This document shows, one piece after another, positions 63,873-64,000 of a DNA stretch of 64,000 nucleotides. Below the pieces are notes generated by a model. That model was not told where the DNA came from. It saw only the letters and a program-made list of their open reading frames with translations, and did no database searches. Position 1 is the stretch's first letter, and each line of letters starts with the position of its first letter. A program made the position numbers and the translations under genes. Location of the stretch: contig NZ_LT670818.1 in NCBI RefSeq assembly GCF_900129505.1, positions 8,961,001-9,025,000 of the forward strand, given 5' to 3'. The DNA comes from Bradyrhizobium erythrophlei (lineage in GTDB: Bacteria; Pseudomonadota; Alphaproteobacteria; Rhizobiales; Xanthobacteraceae).

Positions 63873-64000
63873 CTAATGCCTTCCGAGGCGTTCCACGAAC
63901 GCCTGACTGCGCGCTCCGAGGCTGTGGCGCGCCATATGGCGATGCTTGCCGAACCCCACTTGCGGAGGGGCGGAGGTCTTCACATCGACAGGCGGTCTCC
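63873..64000 (-). CDS. C-terminal end of a probable LysR-type regulator (partial)
   Basis: Reading leftward from the window edge, a frame of 41 residues ends at a TAG at 63873-63875 with PPQVGFGKHRHMARHSLGAR and then SQAFVERLGRH. The pattern of a strand followed by basic residues and a final helix ARSQAFVERL is how many LysR effector domains end. The opposite strand is also open from an ATG at 63875, so the call is tentative. If correct, the gene lies upstream of the CoA-transferase on the same strand. Confidence 0.45.
   Translation of the reverse strand, partial: RPPVDVKTSAPPQVGFGKHRHMARHSLGARSQAFVERLGRH

Overview
This 64 kb window comes from a GC-rich chromosome, most likely an alphaproteobacterium of the Bradyrhizobium / Rhodopseudomonas group. 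That placement is inferred from GC-rich codon use, the style of the dispersed intergenic repeats (a 49-base palindrome at 62448-62496 and a repeat-packed gap at 40562-41833), and the mix of aromatic catabolism, Bug-type and oligopeptide binding proteins and CoA-ester genes. No rRNA, tRNA, CRISPR array, integrase or intact insertion sequence was recognised. The window opens inside a sulfite-oxidase-family gene and closes inside a probable LysR regulator gene.

Layout. 1-2.2 kb: a Tat-exported molybdopterin oxidoreductase (partial) divergent from an aldo/keto reductase. 2.6-9.7 kb: two tandem, related exported low-complexity proteins leading into an RND efflux pair (adaptor plus inner-membrane pump), with two relics of earlier copies: a stub of the adaptor between the two exported proteins, and a fused scrap of pump ends downstream. 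9.8-16.2 kb: a cupin, a three-subunit periplasmic aldehyde oxidoreductase (PaoABC type), a four-helix membrane protein and a lipoprotein sugar-dehydrogenase-like propeller. 16.2-20.5 kb: GlxA-type regulator, glutathione S-transferase, agmatinase-like ureohydrolase, catalase. 20.6-26.5 kb: a type I secretion ABC protein and an adaptor with a very long N-terminal extension, divergent from a His-tipped repeat protein that is probably their substrate and whose reading frame is broken in a C-rich tract. 26.9-29.9 kb: a two-gene redox module (cytochrome b plus ethylbenzene-dehydrogenase-like haem domain, then a ferredoxin/FAD reductase). 29.9-30.6 kb: an orphan ATP synthase epsilon subunit and a small exported protein. 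31-37.3 kb: an oligopeptide-type ABC importer next to an amine-oxidase-like flavoprotein. 37.5-40.6 kb: a VOC protein, pobA and a divergent AraC-type regulator.

41.8-59 kb is one long minus-strand block. Its core (43.2-50.2 kb) encodes the whole protocatechuate 4,5-cleavage route: LigAB ring cleavage, LigC dehydrogenase, LigI lactonase, LigU tautomerase, LigJ hydratase and LigK aldolase. With PobA this can take 4-hydroxybenzoate to pyruvate and oxaloacetate. Upstream are two Bug-type and one amino-acid-type solute-binding proteins without membrane partners, a Tat-exported paralogue of LigI, a LysR regulator, and a CoxD/CoxE-like ATPase/VWA pair coupled to an acyl-CoA dehydrogenase. 59.5-60.7 kb holds two small exported proteins. 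61-63.7 kb is a CoA-ester operon (family III CoA-transferase, MaoC hydratase, CitE-type lyase) that looks suited to splitting a C4-C6 hydroxy-dicarboxylate.

The most unusual items are the redox module at 26888-29856, the frameshifted secretion substrate at 24993-26530, the orphan epsilon subunit at 29883-30293, the exported LigI paralogue at 52312-53283 and the duplication scars around the RND operon. All functional assignments rest on motif and family recognition by eye; no database search was possible.
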